Assembly: GCA_031276545.1 (NCBI GenBank)
Contig: JAISMW010000071.1
Span: 1-11,603, forward strand
Direction of reading: 5' to 3'
Source of the DNA: Tannerellaceae bacterium
GTDB lineage: Bacteria > Bacteroidota > Bacteroidia > Bacteroidales > Tannerellaceae
DNA: 11,603 bases
Shown here: positions 1-6,930 of the stretch, piece by piece
How the letters are laid out: each line of letters opens with the position of its first letter
Numbering within the stretch: the stretch's first letter is position 1
The notes under the pieces: generated by a model
What the model saw: the letters and a program-made list of their open reading frames with translations, nothing else
The model's database searches: none
What the model was told of the DNA's origin: nothing
Program-made: the position numbers and the translations under genes

Positions 1-180
1 TTGCTGATTCTTGCCGGCGATAAGGATTCGGAACTGGCAATCAAGTCGGCGAAACAATGGCACAAAGACAACCCCGGCAGTCAATTTCACATCGTTGAAA
101 ATGCGGGACATTGTGCAAACATGGACAACGCAACAGCATTCAATAACTATCTGATGAATTTTATCTCAACGCAGCAATAA
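1..180 (+). CDS. alpha/beta hydrolase, C-terminal fragment (5' end outside window)
   Basis: Frame 1 is open from the first base to a TAA at 178-180 and gives 59 residues. The fragment starts with LLILAGDKD, the usual late strand that carries the acidic residue of an alpha/beta-hydrolase triad. It then has FHIVENAGHCANMD, where the His of AGH matches the catalytic histidine, and ends in a helix (FNNYLMNFI) typical of the C-terminal cap. This pattern is common to esterase, lipase and proline-iminopeptidase-like hydrolases, so the substrate cannot be stated. The nucleophile Ser and the start lie upstream of the window. No terminator-like hairpin is obvious before the large palindrome that begins about 33 bases after the stop. 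Confidence 0.8.
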   Translation: MLILAGDKDSELAIKSAKQWHKDNPGSQFHIVENAGHCANMDNATAFNNYLMNFISTQQ

Positions 181-213
181 GTGATAACGGTATGAACGAT
201 TTGCTATACCGGT

Positions 214-614
214 TCAATGCCGTTTACTTAAGAAACAGCTATAATCTTCTGTAATTCACTGAGCCTGACTTTTCAGATTATCCCCTGTACGCCTATAGGC
301 GTACCACTTTCGATAACCCCGTACAAGCGCAGCGCAGTGCGGGGTCGCAGCGCAGTGCCGGGGTCAGGACATCATGCAGGAAAGACTTAATGCCGAAGGT
401 GTTTCCCTGTTTCCGGAAACAAAGGGCAACCCCTTCCGGGGTTATTTGTCCGGAGGCGACGGCATCCCCCGCACTGAGGCTCCGACCCCGTACTGCGCTG
501 CGCTTGTACGGGGTTATCGAAAGTGGTACGCCTACGCGCACAAGGGATAATCTGAAGAGTCAGGCTCAGTGAATTACAGAAAGTTATAGCTGTTTCTTAA
601 GTAAACGACATTGA
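214..614. repeat. 401-bp imperfect palindrome, MITE-like dispersed element
   Basis: The arms 214-346 and 484-614 are reverse complements with only about eight differences and one 2-nt indel. The weaker inner part still folds symmetrically around TTCCGGAA at 411-418. The whole stretch could form one long hairpin. It sits between the hydrolase gene and the promoter of the next gene and codes for nothing convincing: the open frames on both strands are mirror images caused by the symmetry. TTAA occurs at mirrored positions 228-231 and 597-600, followed inwards by GAAACAGCTATAA. That resembles the ends of the IS5-type element at 10490-11365, but the symmetry runs 14 bp beyond TTAA on each side. 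A non-autonomous transposable repeat is the best reading. A structured RNA or bidirectional terminator is less likely. Confidence 0.75.
328..364. repeat. tandem 18-19 bp repeat inside the palindrome
   Basis: Two adjacent copies of CGCAGCGCAGTGC(C)GGGGT lie at 328-345 and 346-364, differing by one base. A degraded mirror pair lies in the opposite arm at about 465-502. This GC-rich unit stands out from the AT-richer arm ends. Confidence 0.7.
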
Positions 615-698
615 CTCTCCATTCGCGATGCGTCGCATCGTGCCGGTTTTCCTGTCTTTTTCTGAAAAAATTGAAAAAAATGAGATTTTATTTGTGTT

Positions 699-731
699 TT
701 TGATGGAATTTAATTTTTTACCGTATATTTG
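699..731 (+). promoter_or_regulatory. Bacteroidetes-type promoter for the secreted protein gene
   Basis: TTTG at 699-702 and TATATTTG at 724-731 are separated by 21 nt. This matches the Bacteroidetes sigma-ABfr consensus TTTG-N19-21-TAnnTTTG. Transcription would start near 738, leaving an untranslated leader of about 215 nt before the ATG at 953. The surrounding sequence is very AT-rich, unlike the palindrome just upstream. Confidence 0.7.
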
Positions 732-801
732 CGCGAATTTATTATAAATAATACTGGATAAAGCAAATATAGCACTAATCCTTATTTAATCATAATTCAA
801 C

Positions 802-897
802 ATGAAGCATACTTTATTTTTCACTTCCCTCTGCTGCGAGACCATAGCGTCGCTTGGTACACAGCCGCGGCGATTTCCCGGCGCAAGCATAGCATGA
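802..897 (+). CDS. possible 31-residue leader ORF upstream of the adhesin-like gene
   Basis: An ATG at 802 opens a 31-codon frame ending in TGA at 895-897. It lies inside the long leader between the promoter at 699-731 and the ATG at 953. It begins MKHTLFFTSLCC, like the start of a signal peptide, but then becomes polar and basic (TQPRRFPG) and has no hydrophobic core long enough for export. It may be a regulatory leader peptide, the remnant of a former 5' exported gene, or chance. The AT-rich run before its ATG (ATAATTCAAC) is like that of expressed Bacteroidales genes. I do not recognise a family. Confidence 0.3.
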   Translation: MKHTLFFTSLCCETIASLGTQPRRFPGASIA

Positions 898-952
898 AAA
901 ATAATAGTCGCAATTACACAGAGTAGTTTAATCTGATTCAAATAAAAATAGC

Positions 953-3250
953 ATGACTCGAAAAGCAAGTATCCGCATGGATAAAAAACCGGGACGCGCC
1001 GCCGTTGACCCAAAGGCGCAAAAGAACCGCCGCCGCAGTATGTGGCGGGCGACTGTGTCTTATTTAGTTCTCGCGGTTCTCGCCGCCCTTTGCTCCCATC
1101 CCATCTCCCTGTCTGCACAAACAGCAACAGCCGACACATTGGGTGGAGCCACAACTTCTCAGTTGCAAATTATGATAACCGCCAATGGTTACTATCGGAT
1201 CTACAAATACCTTAACAATCAGTGGTACACACAGTTTCACGGTACAGCTCCTTTGTTTGCCATCAAAATAGGGAGTACGGTTTTCGCGTCTTATGAACTT
1301 TCAGCAGAAGACATAAGCGCTGTGACTACCGGTATCCAGCAGCATGTAACCAAAAAGTATAGCGGGTCGTATAACAGCAATGATTTTTCCGTTACGCTCA
1401 CCATCCGGTACAATACGTCCAGTCCGGAATACTTCGTGAAAACTGCCGTGCTGGACATGAGCAATATTACCGGCAACCCCTCCATCATTTTTGCCTACGG
1501 ATGGGATTCGTATGTGAATGGAAGTGATTATGCGTATGCTTACATTCTACCGGATTTTTTGGGCTACAATAATGGATCCGCAAGAGACTATTATATGACT
1601 ACAGCCCAGGTGCGGAGTTTGCATCTGGTTGGCGCAAGAAATAGTGTGGGCAACAGCAACTCAATCGGTTTCTTTGCCATGGGGCGGCCGTTCGACAGGG
1701 CCTATTCGGGCACTCCTTATCACAGAGGCTATTCCTACAGTCTGGTAAACAATACTCCCGGAAACGGATCGAGTAGCGGGACTACCGACCAATATAAATT
1801 CCGGTTCGGCCCTTATGCCGGTCCTTTTAGTAGCCAAGTTGGCGGAGATGATGACGTCAGTACGGGAGTCGGCTACGACAACATCCCGGCGGGGCAGATA
1901 ACCACTATCCGGACGGGGGAGACCTTCACGACCTCGATAGACGGCGAACTGGACTATACCTGGAACGGATCGAAAGATAAATCCGTCGCACTCGGCGATG
2001 CTACTGTCGCACTAAATCTGACGTACAAGGGTTATAATCTCTCCCAGATGAGCGGCATCGCGTTCCAGGTAAACCTCCCGGTGGCGTTCCGGGCGGCCGC
2101 GAGCCACACCGGTTTTACCTCGGCAATTCATGACTGGACTGCCGGCAGCCCGTGTTATACGCTGTCCAGCGCCACCATCCCTGCTCAGGGAAACGCCACC
2201 ATCACCGTCCCCGTCACTGCCGGCACCACCGGGAAATGGACGGTGGGCGCCGATTCTGTGACGAATACCGTCCACACGATCCCCATGGGAGAGCCCGCCA
2301 ATCTGACGGTGAACGCCACCGTAGAGCTGTCGGACAATACCGCCACCACCGTCTGTGCGAATACTGAGAAAACCTTCACGGTGAAATATCCCGGCACCGC
2401 CACCAACGGCAAGGCGGTGACGGTGAACCTCAATTATACGGGAGACACGGGCGACTTCAGCCCCCTGCCGCCGACGGTGACCATACCGGCCGGCGAAAAC
2501 AGCGAGAGCTTCAAGGTGAAGGCTGCGGCTTCCCCGACCGGCAGCGGCAATATGACGATTACCCTGAACGGTACGGACGATTCTTATGTTACCATCGGCG
2601 CCAACGCCTCGGTCAACATCAGCGCCAACGCCCTGACGCCAGGCAGCATCGGCGCGGATCAGAGCATTTGCCGCAACACCGCCCCGGCTACCTTTACGCA
2701 GACCGTCGCCGCCAGCGGCGGAACATCCTACATCTACAAGTGGCAGTACAGAGAGGACAATAACGACTGGACCGACATAGGTAGCTCCAATTCGACCGAC
2801 TATACCTACACGGCGAACCTGACAACGAACACTTACTTCCGCAGGGCTGTCACGGACGGCGACTGCGGCACGACGGTGTACACTCCGCCCGTCTTGGTAA
2901 CGATCAACCCGCTTGTCACAGTCAAAGACATCGCCGACCTGCCGCCGTACCACCTCTTTGCTCCGCAGTACCCGGTCTATACCAGTATACCGGCAACGGT
3001 CTTTAGCTCGGACGACAACAATGTCTTCTACACCTGGGAGAACGACAATCCCGCCATAGGCCTGGCAGCAGACGGACAGGGCGATCAGCCCCCATTTACC
3101 GCCGCGGGTATCGGCACTGCGAACATCACCGTCACCCCGCACTACGGAAGCGTCAGCGGCTGTGCCGGTCCCAGCAAAACATACCGCATCTCGGTATACT
3201 ATATGGCGCCCGTCAACCCCCATCTCCGCTCCAAAGTAGTGGGACAATAG
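953..3250 (+). CDS. large secreted multi-domain beta-sandwich (Ig/Calx-beta-like) adhesin-like protein
   Basis: 765 residues. A basic N-terminal stretch (RRR at 27-29) is followed by a hydrophobic core at 35-47 and a likely cleavage after SAQ (residue 56). The n-region is unusually long; ATGs at 977 and 1040 are in-frame alternative starts, and a start at 1040 gives the most ordinary signal peptide. Residues 65-310 form a Tyr/Gly/Asn-rich beta domain I do not recognise. Residues 325-455 look like a conserved-repeat beta domain, and 455-560 are Calx-beta/Ig-like (AVTVNLNYTGDTGDFSP). Residues 562-652 are the Ig-like module frequent in Bacteroidetes surface proteins (GSIGADQSIC, then YKWQYR, DNNDWTDIG, TYFRRAVTDGDCGT). 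Residues 655-750 are a further Ig-like domain. I see no typical type IX secretion C-terminal domain and no LPXTG; the end (MAPVNPHLRSKVVGQ) is short and basic. A role in adhesion or as a cell-surface structural protein is inferred from architecture only. Confidence 0.75.
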   Translation: MTRKASIRMDKKPGRAAVDPKAQKNRRRSMWRATVSYLVLAVLAALCSHPISLSAQTATADTLGGATTSQLQIMITANGYYRIYKYLNNQWYTQFHGTAPLFAIKIGSTVFASYELSAEDISAVTTGIQQHVTKKYSGSYNSNDFSVTLTIRYNTSSPEYFVKTAVLDMSNITGNPSIIFAYGWDSYVNGSDYAYAYILPDFLGYNNGSARDYYMTTAQVRSLHLVGARNSVGNSNSIGFFAMGRPFDRAYSGTPYHRGYSYSLVNNTPGNGSSSGTTDQYKFRFGPYAGPFSSQVGGDDDVSTGVGYDNIPAGQITTIRTGETFTTSIDGELDYTWNGSKDKSVALGDATVALNLTYKGYNLSQMSGIAFQVNLPVAFRAAASHTGFTSAIHDWTAGSPCYTLSSATIPAQGNATITVPVTAGTTGKWTVGADSVTNTVHTIPMGEPANLTVNATVELSDNTATTVCANTEKTFTVKYPGTATNGKAVTVNLNYTGDTGDFSPLPPTVTIPAGENSESFKVKAAASPTGSGNMTITLNGTDDSYVTIGANASVNISANALTPGSIGADQSICRNTAPATFTQTVAASGGTSYIYKWQYREDNNDWTDIGSSNSTDYTYTANLTTNTYFRRAVTDGDCGTTVYTPPVLVTINPLVTVKDIADLPPYHLFAPQYPVYTSIPATVFSSDDNNVFYTWENDNPAIGLAADGQGDQPPFTAAGIGTANITVTPHYGSVSGCAGPSKTYRISVYYMAPVNPHLRSKVVGQ

Positions 3251-3312
3251 GCTGAGATAACATAAAGACTTTTTTACTCCACCATAATAATCATCATTAA
3301 AAATTAAATGAC

Positions 3313-4017
3313 ATGAATAAAACAATAGACTGGTTGCCTAAGAACAGGCAGCAACTGTACGTCCTGCTCACAGAGCGGACTGTACCCTATCTGGATAATA
3401 ATGTTGACCGCTTCGGCATGGGAGAAACTACTCCGTTGGGGATCTGGTATCATTCGACTTTCACTCTGAAGGGTTACAATCCCTTCGTGACCAACTTTGC
3501 AGCATGGGTGGATCCGGCTACGCGGACACCCATCATCACCGCGAATATGAACGCGGCGGAAAAGGTGCTTATCGACTACTACCGCGAGCTTCATGGCATC
3601 CTGAAGGCTAACCCGCTCGTGACGGATACCGACCTTATTGCCATGGGATTCCATGCCCGTTCCTCCGGAGGCCATACTCCTGCGCCGGTTGCCAGCACGC
3701 CTCCGTCGTTCGAGCTTTCCACCCTTCCTGACCACCGTCTGCAGATTGATTACTATGATGCCTCCGGCGAAACTCCCAAAAAGGGTAAACCGGACGGCCA
3801 GCACGGTGTAGAAATTCGGTGGATCTTCTCCGAGACCCCTATCACCGATGCCGACGATCTGTCAAACTCCGTGTTTGATACCGCCACGCCGGCCATTCTC
3901 CCTTCAGCGGACATGACCATGGACGCAGTCTTTACCTTGCTCTTCGCTGGGAGAACACCCGCGGCGAGAAAGGCCCCTGGAGCCGCATTGAACAGGCTTA
4001 TGTTCCATAAATTTTAG
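3313..4017 (+). CDS. small Bacteroidales protein of unknown function, C-terminus frameshifted
   Basis: The frame from ATG 3313 gives 234 residues with no signal peptide or membrane segment. It begins WLPKNRQQLYVLL, contains the patterns NPLVTDTDLIAMG and GQHGVEIRW, and ends as RLMFHKF at TAG 4015-4017. From about residue 207 (TTTACC at 3931) the reading frame seems wrong. The other frame, from TAC at 3933 to TAA 4008-4010, reads YLALRWENTRGEKGPW and ends in AYVP. That is the natural ending I recall for this family of hypothetical proteins, which carry a fibronectin III-like C-terminal half. A net change of one lost or two gained bases near 3930 explains it. The gene starts 62 nt after the adhesin-like gene with no promoter visible between, so co-transcription is likely. 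The biochemical function is unknown. Confidence 0.7.
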   Translation: MNKTIDWLPKNRQQLYVLLTERTVPYLDNNVDRFGMGETTPLGIWYHSTFTLKGYNPFVTNFAAWVDPATRTPIITANMNAAEKVLIDYYRELHGILKANPLVTDTDLIAMGFHARSSGGHTPAPVASTPPSFELSTLPDHRLQIDYYDASGETPKKGKPDGQHGVEIRWIFSETPITDADDLSNSVFDTATPAILPSADMTMDAVFTLLFAGRTPAARKAPGAALNRLMFHKF

Positions 4018-4039
4018 CAAACGGAGTAAAAAGGATAGC

Positions 4040-4083
4040 GAGAGGCTGCTTCCCACGCGGGGGGGCAGCCTCTCCTGTTTTTT
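4040..4083 (+). terminator. rho-independent terminator after the adhesin/partner pair
   Basis: The 10-bp stem GAGAGGCTGC (4040-4049) pairs with GCAGCCTCTC (4065-4074). An inner CCC/GGG can extend pairing. It is followed by CTG and six T at 4078-4083. It lies 22 nt after the stop of the preceding gene, as expected for the end of that transcript. Confidence 0.85.
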
Positions 4084-4296
4084 CGCCGTCCTCCGCCGTT
4101 CGTTCCCCTCACTGGAGGAGGCTGCCTCGGAGCAAAAGGGAGCGTGCAGGAGTCGCAGGGGATTGTCCGCAGAGAGAACGGGAGTGTTTCGGAGAGGACG
4201 GGAGGTAGTCGCCATCGCATTGCGGCGCTATCCTAATCTATTTGGGCGATGTACGTGCCGGGCAAGGCCGATTCCGCCCTATTCGTTAATTTTCCA

Positions 4297-4304
4297 TACC
4301 TTTG
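4297..4304 (+). promoter_or_regulatory. Bacteroidetes -7 element for rlmD
   Basis: TACCTTTG at 4297-4304 matches TAnnTTTG. No good -33 TTTG lies 19-21 nt upstream (the sequence there is GATTCC). A transcript would start near 4311, which rules out the TTG at 4302 as a start codon and favours the TTG at 4335. Confidence 0.55.
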
Positions 4305-4334
4305 CGCCGAAAAATAGATAAATACCTTATTACA

Positions 4335-5756
4335 TTGGTTAAAAGAAAAAAGCAATTACCGGTACTGGAGAATGTAACGGTTAGCGGAGTGGCGGCCGAA
4401 GGAAAAGCTATTGCGCGGATGGACGATTTTGTGCTGTTCGTCCCCTTTGCAGCGCCGGGCGACGTGGCGGATATTCGCCTTACGAAGAAGAAAAACAGCT
4501 ATGCCGAGGGGCGGGTAGTTCGTTTCCATCAATATTCGCCGCTGCGGACTCAGCCGTTTTGCCGGCATTTCGGTGTGTGCGGAGGATGCAAATGGCAACA
4601 TCTGCGCTACGAGGAGCAGATTAAGTATAAACAGCAGCAGGTGGCCGACCACCTGCTGCGCCTTGGGAAACTCTCTGTCGGCGAATTTCTCCCTATCCTC
4701 GGTGCAGCGCAAACGCAATACTATCGCAATAAACTGGAATTTACCTTTTCGGACAAAAAATGGCTGACGGAAGAAGATATGCAGTCCTCCGAGCCTTCGG
4801 ACGATATGAACGGACTGGGTTTCCATATCCCCGGTATGTTCGACAAGGTGCTGGATATAGATACCTGCTATCTGCAGGAGGATATTTCGAACCGTATACG
4901 GCGCAGCGTGAAGGCCTATTGCCTCTCGCACGAGGGGTATCCGTTTTTCAACCTGCGCAATCAGGAGGGATTTATGCGTACGCTGCTTGTACGCACCTCG
5001 GCCTCGCTCGGCGAGGTCATGGTGATTGCGGTCTTCTTCTACGAAGACAGGGAACGGCGCGAAGCCCTGTTGGCTTATCTGCACGATACGTTTCCGGAAA
5101 TCACCTCGCTTCTGTATATTATCAACGGCAAGTGCAACGATACGATTACCGACCTGGAGGTGGGTCTCTTCTACGGGAAAGATCATATCGTGGAAGAAAT
5201 GGAAGGACTCCGCTTCAGGATAGGCCCCAAGTCGTTCTATCAGACCAACAGTTTGCAGGCATACGAACTGTATAAAACGGTACGGAACTTTGCCGCACTG
5301 AACGGACGGGAGCTGGTGTACGACCTGTATACCGGCACGGGTACGATAGCCAATTTTATTGCGCGGCAGGCAGGAAAAGTAATCGGTATAGAATACGTTC
5401 CCGAAGCTATAGAAGACGCCAGGCGGAACGCTTCGCTGAACGGCATACGCAATACGCTTTTCTTTGCCGGCGATATGAAAAATATCCTGACGGCTTCTTT
5501 TATCCGCACGCATGGCCGGCCGGAACTGATTATCACCGACCCTCCGCGTGCCGGTATGCACGAGGATGTGATTCGCGCCATCCTTTCCGCGTCGCCCGAC
5601 CGGATTGTATACGTGAGCTGCAACCCTGCCACTCAGGCCAGGGATCTGAACCTCCTTGCCGGACAGTATGCCGTAAGGAAAGTGCAGCCGGTAGATATGT
5701 TCCCCCATACGCATCATGTGGAAAATGTAGCTCTTCTTACGCGGAATGAAGCATAA
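4335..5756 (+). CDS. rlmD: 23S rRNA (uracil-5-)-methyltransferase, RlmD/RumA type
   Basis: 473 residues from the chosen TTG. The enzyme transfers a methyl group from SAM to C5 of a uracil in 23S rRNA (U1939 in E. coli) in the cytoplasm. An N-terminal TRAM domain (about 10-65) precedes the 4Fe-4S cysteines C76, C82, C85 (FCRHFGVCGGC) and C178. The SAM loop is YDLYTGTGTIA (329-339). DPPRAG is at 402-407, the catalytic Cys is in SCNPAT (C429), and the general base Glu is in HHVENV (E463). All key residues are present. A longer frame opens at TTG 4302, but that codon lies inside the -7 promoter element. TTG 4335 gives VKRKKQLPVLENV, the usual N-terminus of Bacteroidales homologues. The related RlmC/RlmCD specificity cannot be excluded from sequence alone. 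The 3' end overlaps the next gene by 11 bp. Confidence 0.9.
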   Translation: MVKRKKQLPVLENVTVSGVAAEGKAIARMDDFVLFVPFAAPGDVADIRLTKKKNSYAEGRVVRFHQYSPLRTQPFCRHFGVCGGCKWQHLRYEEQIKYKQQQVADHLLRLGKLSVGEFLPILGAAQTQYYRNKLEFTFSDKKWLTEEDMQSSEPSDDMNGLGFHIPGMFDKVLDIDTCYLQEDISNRIRRSVKAYCLSHEGYPFFNLRNQEGFMRTLLVRTSASLGEVMVIAVFFYEDRERREALLAYLHDTFPEITSLLYIINGKCNDTITDLEVGLFYGKDHIVEEMEGLRFRIGPKSFYQTNSLQAYELYKTVRNFAALNGRELVYDLYTGTGTIANFIARQAGKVIGIEYVPEAIEDARRNASLNGIRNTLFFAGDMKNILTASFIRTHGRPELIITDPPRAGMHEDVIRAILSASPDRIVYVSCNPATQARDLNLLAGQYAVRKVQPVDMFPHTHHVENVALLTRNEA

Positions 5757-6930
5757 TACACGCGGTATCCTCTGTACCCTGTGCTTTGTATTCCTTTGCG
5801 ACTGCTCGATGAGGTTGACGCTTCCCAAGGACAGCCTTCCGACGGATTTCCCCCGCCTGGCGGCCAGGGGCGAGCTTACGGCCGTCACGCTATACAGCCC
5901 TTCTTCCTACTTTCTGTACCGGATGGAGCCGATGGGATACGAGTACGAACTCATCCGGGACTTTGCCGCAGCCCATCATTTGAAATTGAATATAAAAGTG
6001 GCCGAAAACCGCCTTCGCCTGATTGAAATCCTGCTGGCCGGCGAGGCGGACGTCGCAGCATACCCCGTGGCGTTCAGCCGGGAGCTGAAGCGGCAGGTGA
6101 TTTATTGCGGACGCGAAGAACAGCCCGTGTCCGCAAACCTGGTGGAAAGAAAGGCGCCACCGTATCATACCTACTCCCTGCACAGGAACGGGGGGCTGAG
6201 GACGGAGTTCCCGCCGCGCACTTCGTGGATTGTGCGGAAAGACACCCCCCTGCTTGCCGAAGCGATCAATCAATGGGCTGCCGGGCCGGCCGGAAAGCGT
6301 TCGGCCAAAGCCGCAGCCGGGCATTCGTCCGAATTGGGACGGAGGGCGCTGGAGCTTAGCGCCCCCTGCATGAGGCAGGGGAATATATCTCCCTACGATT
6401 CGCTGTTCCGGAAATACGCCCGCAGGCTGGGATGGGATTGGCGTTTGCTGGCTGCCCTGTCCTATCAGGAATCGCATTTCAGACAGGAAGGAATAGCCCG
6501 CACCGGCGCACAGGGACTGATGGGAATCATGCCCGGTACGGCCGGGATGCTGGAAATCCCCCTTCAGGAACTGACCGACCCCGACGTCAATATCCGGACG
6601 GGCGTAGAGGTATTGCGGATATTCGGCAAAGGATTCGGCGGGATTGCCGACAGCGTCGAACGGATCAAACTTACGCTGGCTTCCTACAATGCAGGAATCG
6701 GACACATATACGATGCCCGGCGCCTGGCCGAAAAGTACGGGAAAAATCCCTCGGTATGGGACGGCAATGTGGCCGAATACGTGCTGCGGAAACATGAGCC
6801 GGAGTTCTACAACGACCCGGCCTGCCGGTTCGGATACCTCAGGGGAAGGGAGACCTGCAATTACGTGAGGGAAATATTAGGCCGGTATGCCTACTACTGC
6901 CAACTGCAGGCTACTTCTCGTACTCCGTAA
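5746..6930 (+). CDS. MltF-like membrane-bound lytic murein transglycosylase with shortened solute-binding domain
   Basis: 394 residues. The start ATG 5746 overlaps the end of rlmD by 11 bp, so the two are probably co-transcribed. An N-terminal hydrophobic segment ends in FLCDCSM; C20 is a possible lipid attachment site, though the lipobox is poor. Residues 40-175 resemble a family 3 solute-binding domain (GYEYELIRDFAAAH, ADVAAYPVAFSRELK, VIYCGREE, then SWIVRKDTPLLAEAIN). Residues 215-385 are an SLT-type transglycosylase domain: catalytic Glu in YQESHF (E242), GAQGLMGIMPGTA (254-266) and ASYNAG (312-317). It would cleave the MurNAc-GlcNAc bond of peptidoglycan, leaving 1,6-anhydroMurNAc, in the periplasm. 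Relative to usual MltF-like proteins of 440-500 residues, the second lobe of the binding domain is cut by an estimated 60-80 residues with the frame intact. The catalytic domain looks complete. Confidence 0.85.
   Translation: MKHNTRGILCTLCFVFLCDCSMRLTLPKDSLPTDFPRLAARGELTAVTLYSPSSYFLYRMEPMGYEYELIRDFAAAHHLKLNIKVAENRLRLIEILLAGEADVAAYPVAFSRELKRQVIYCGREEQPVSANLVERKAPPYHTYSLHRNGGLRTEFPPRTSWIVRKDTPLLAEAINQWAAGPAGKRSAKAAAGHSSELGRRALELSAPCMRQGNISPYDSLFRKYARRLGWDWRLLAALSYQESHFRQEGIARTGAQGLMGIMPGTAGMLEIPLQELTDPDVNIRTGVEVLRIFGKGFGGIADSVERIKLTLASYNAGIGHIYDARRLAEKYGKNPSVWDGNVAEYVLRKHEPEFYNDPACRFGYLRGRETCNYVREILGRYAYYCQLQATSRTP

Noticed and set aside
328..502. CRISPR-like array from the repeated GC-rich units
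   Set aside because: There are only two adjacent copies per arm, no spacers of uniform length and no cas genes nearby.
293..572. Open frames on both strands in the palindrome (82 and 60 residues)
   Set aside because: They mirror each other because of the inverted repeat and show no family features or start context.
2012..3325. 437-residue reverse frame across the adhesin-like gene
   Set aside because: It is an antisense shadow of GC-rich Ig-module coding sequence. It is Arg/Val/Gly-rich with no recognisable motifs, and the forward frame has a signal peptide and known modules.
4356..5888. 510-residue reverse frame across rlmD
   Set aside because: RlmD on the forward strand has every catalytic and Fe-S motif; the reverse frame has none of any family.
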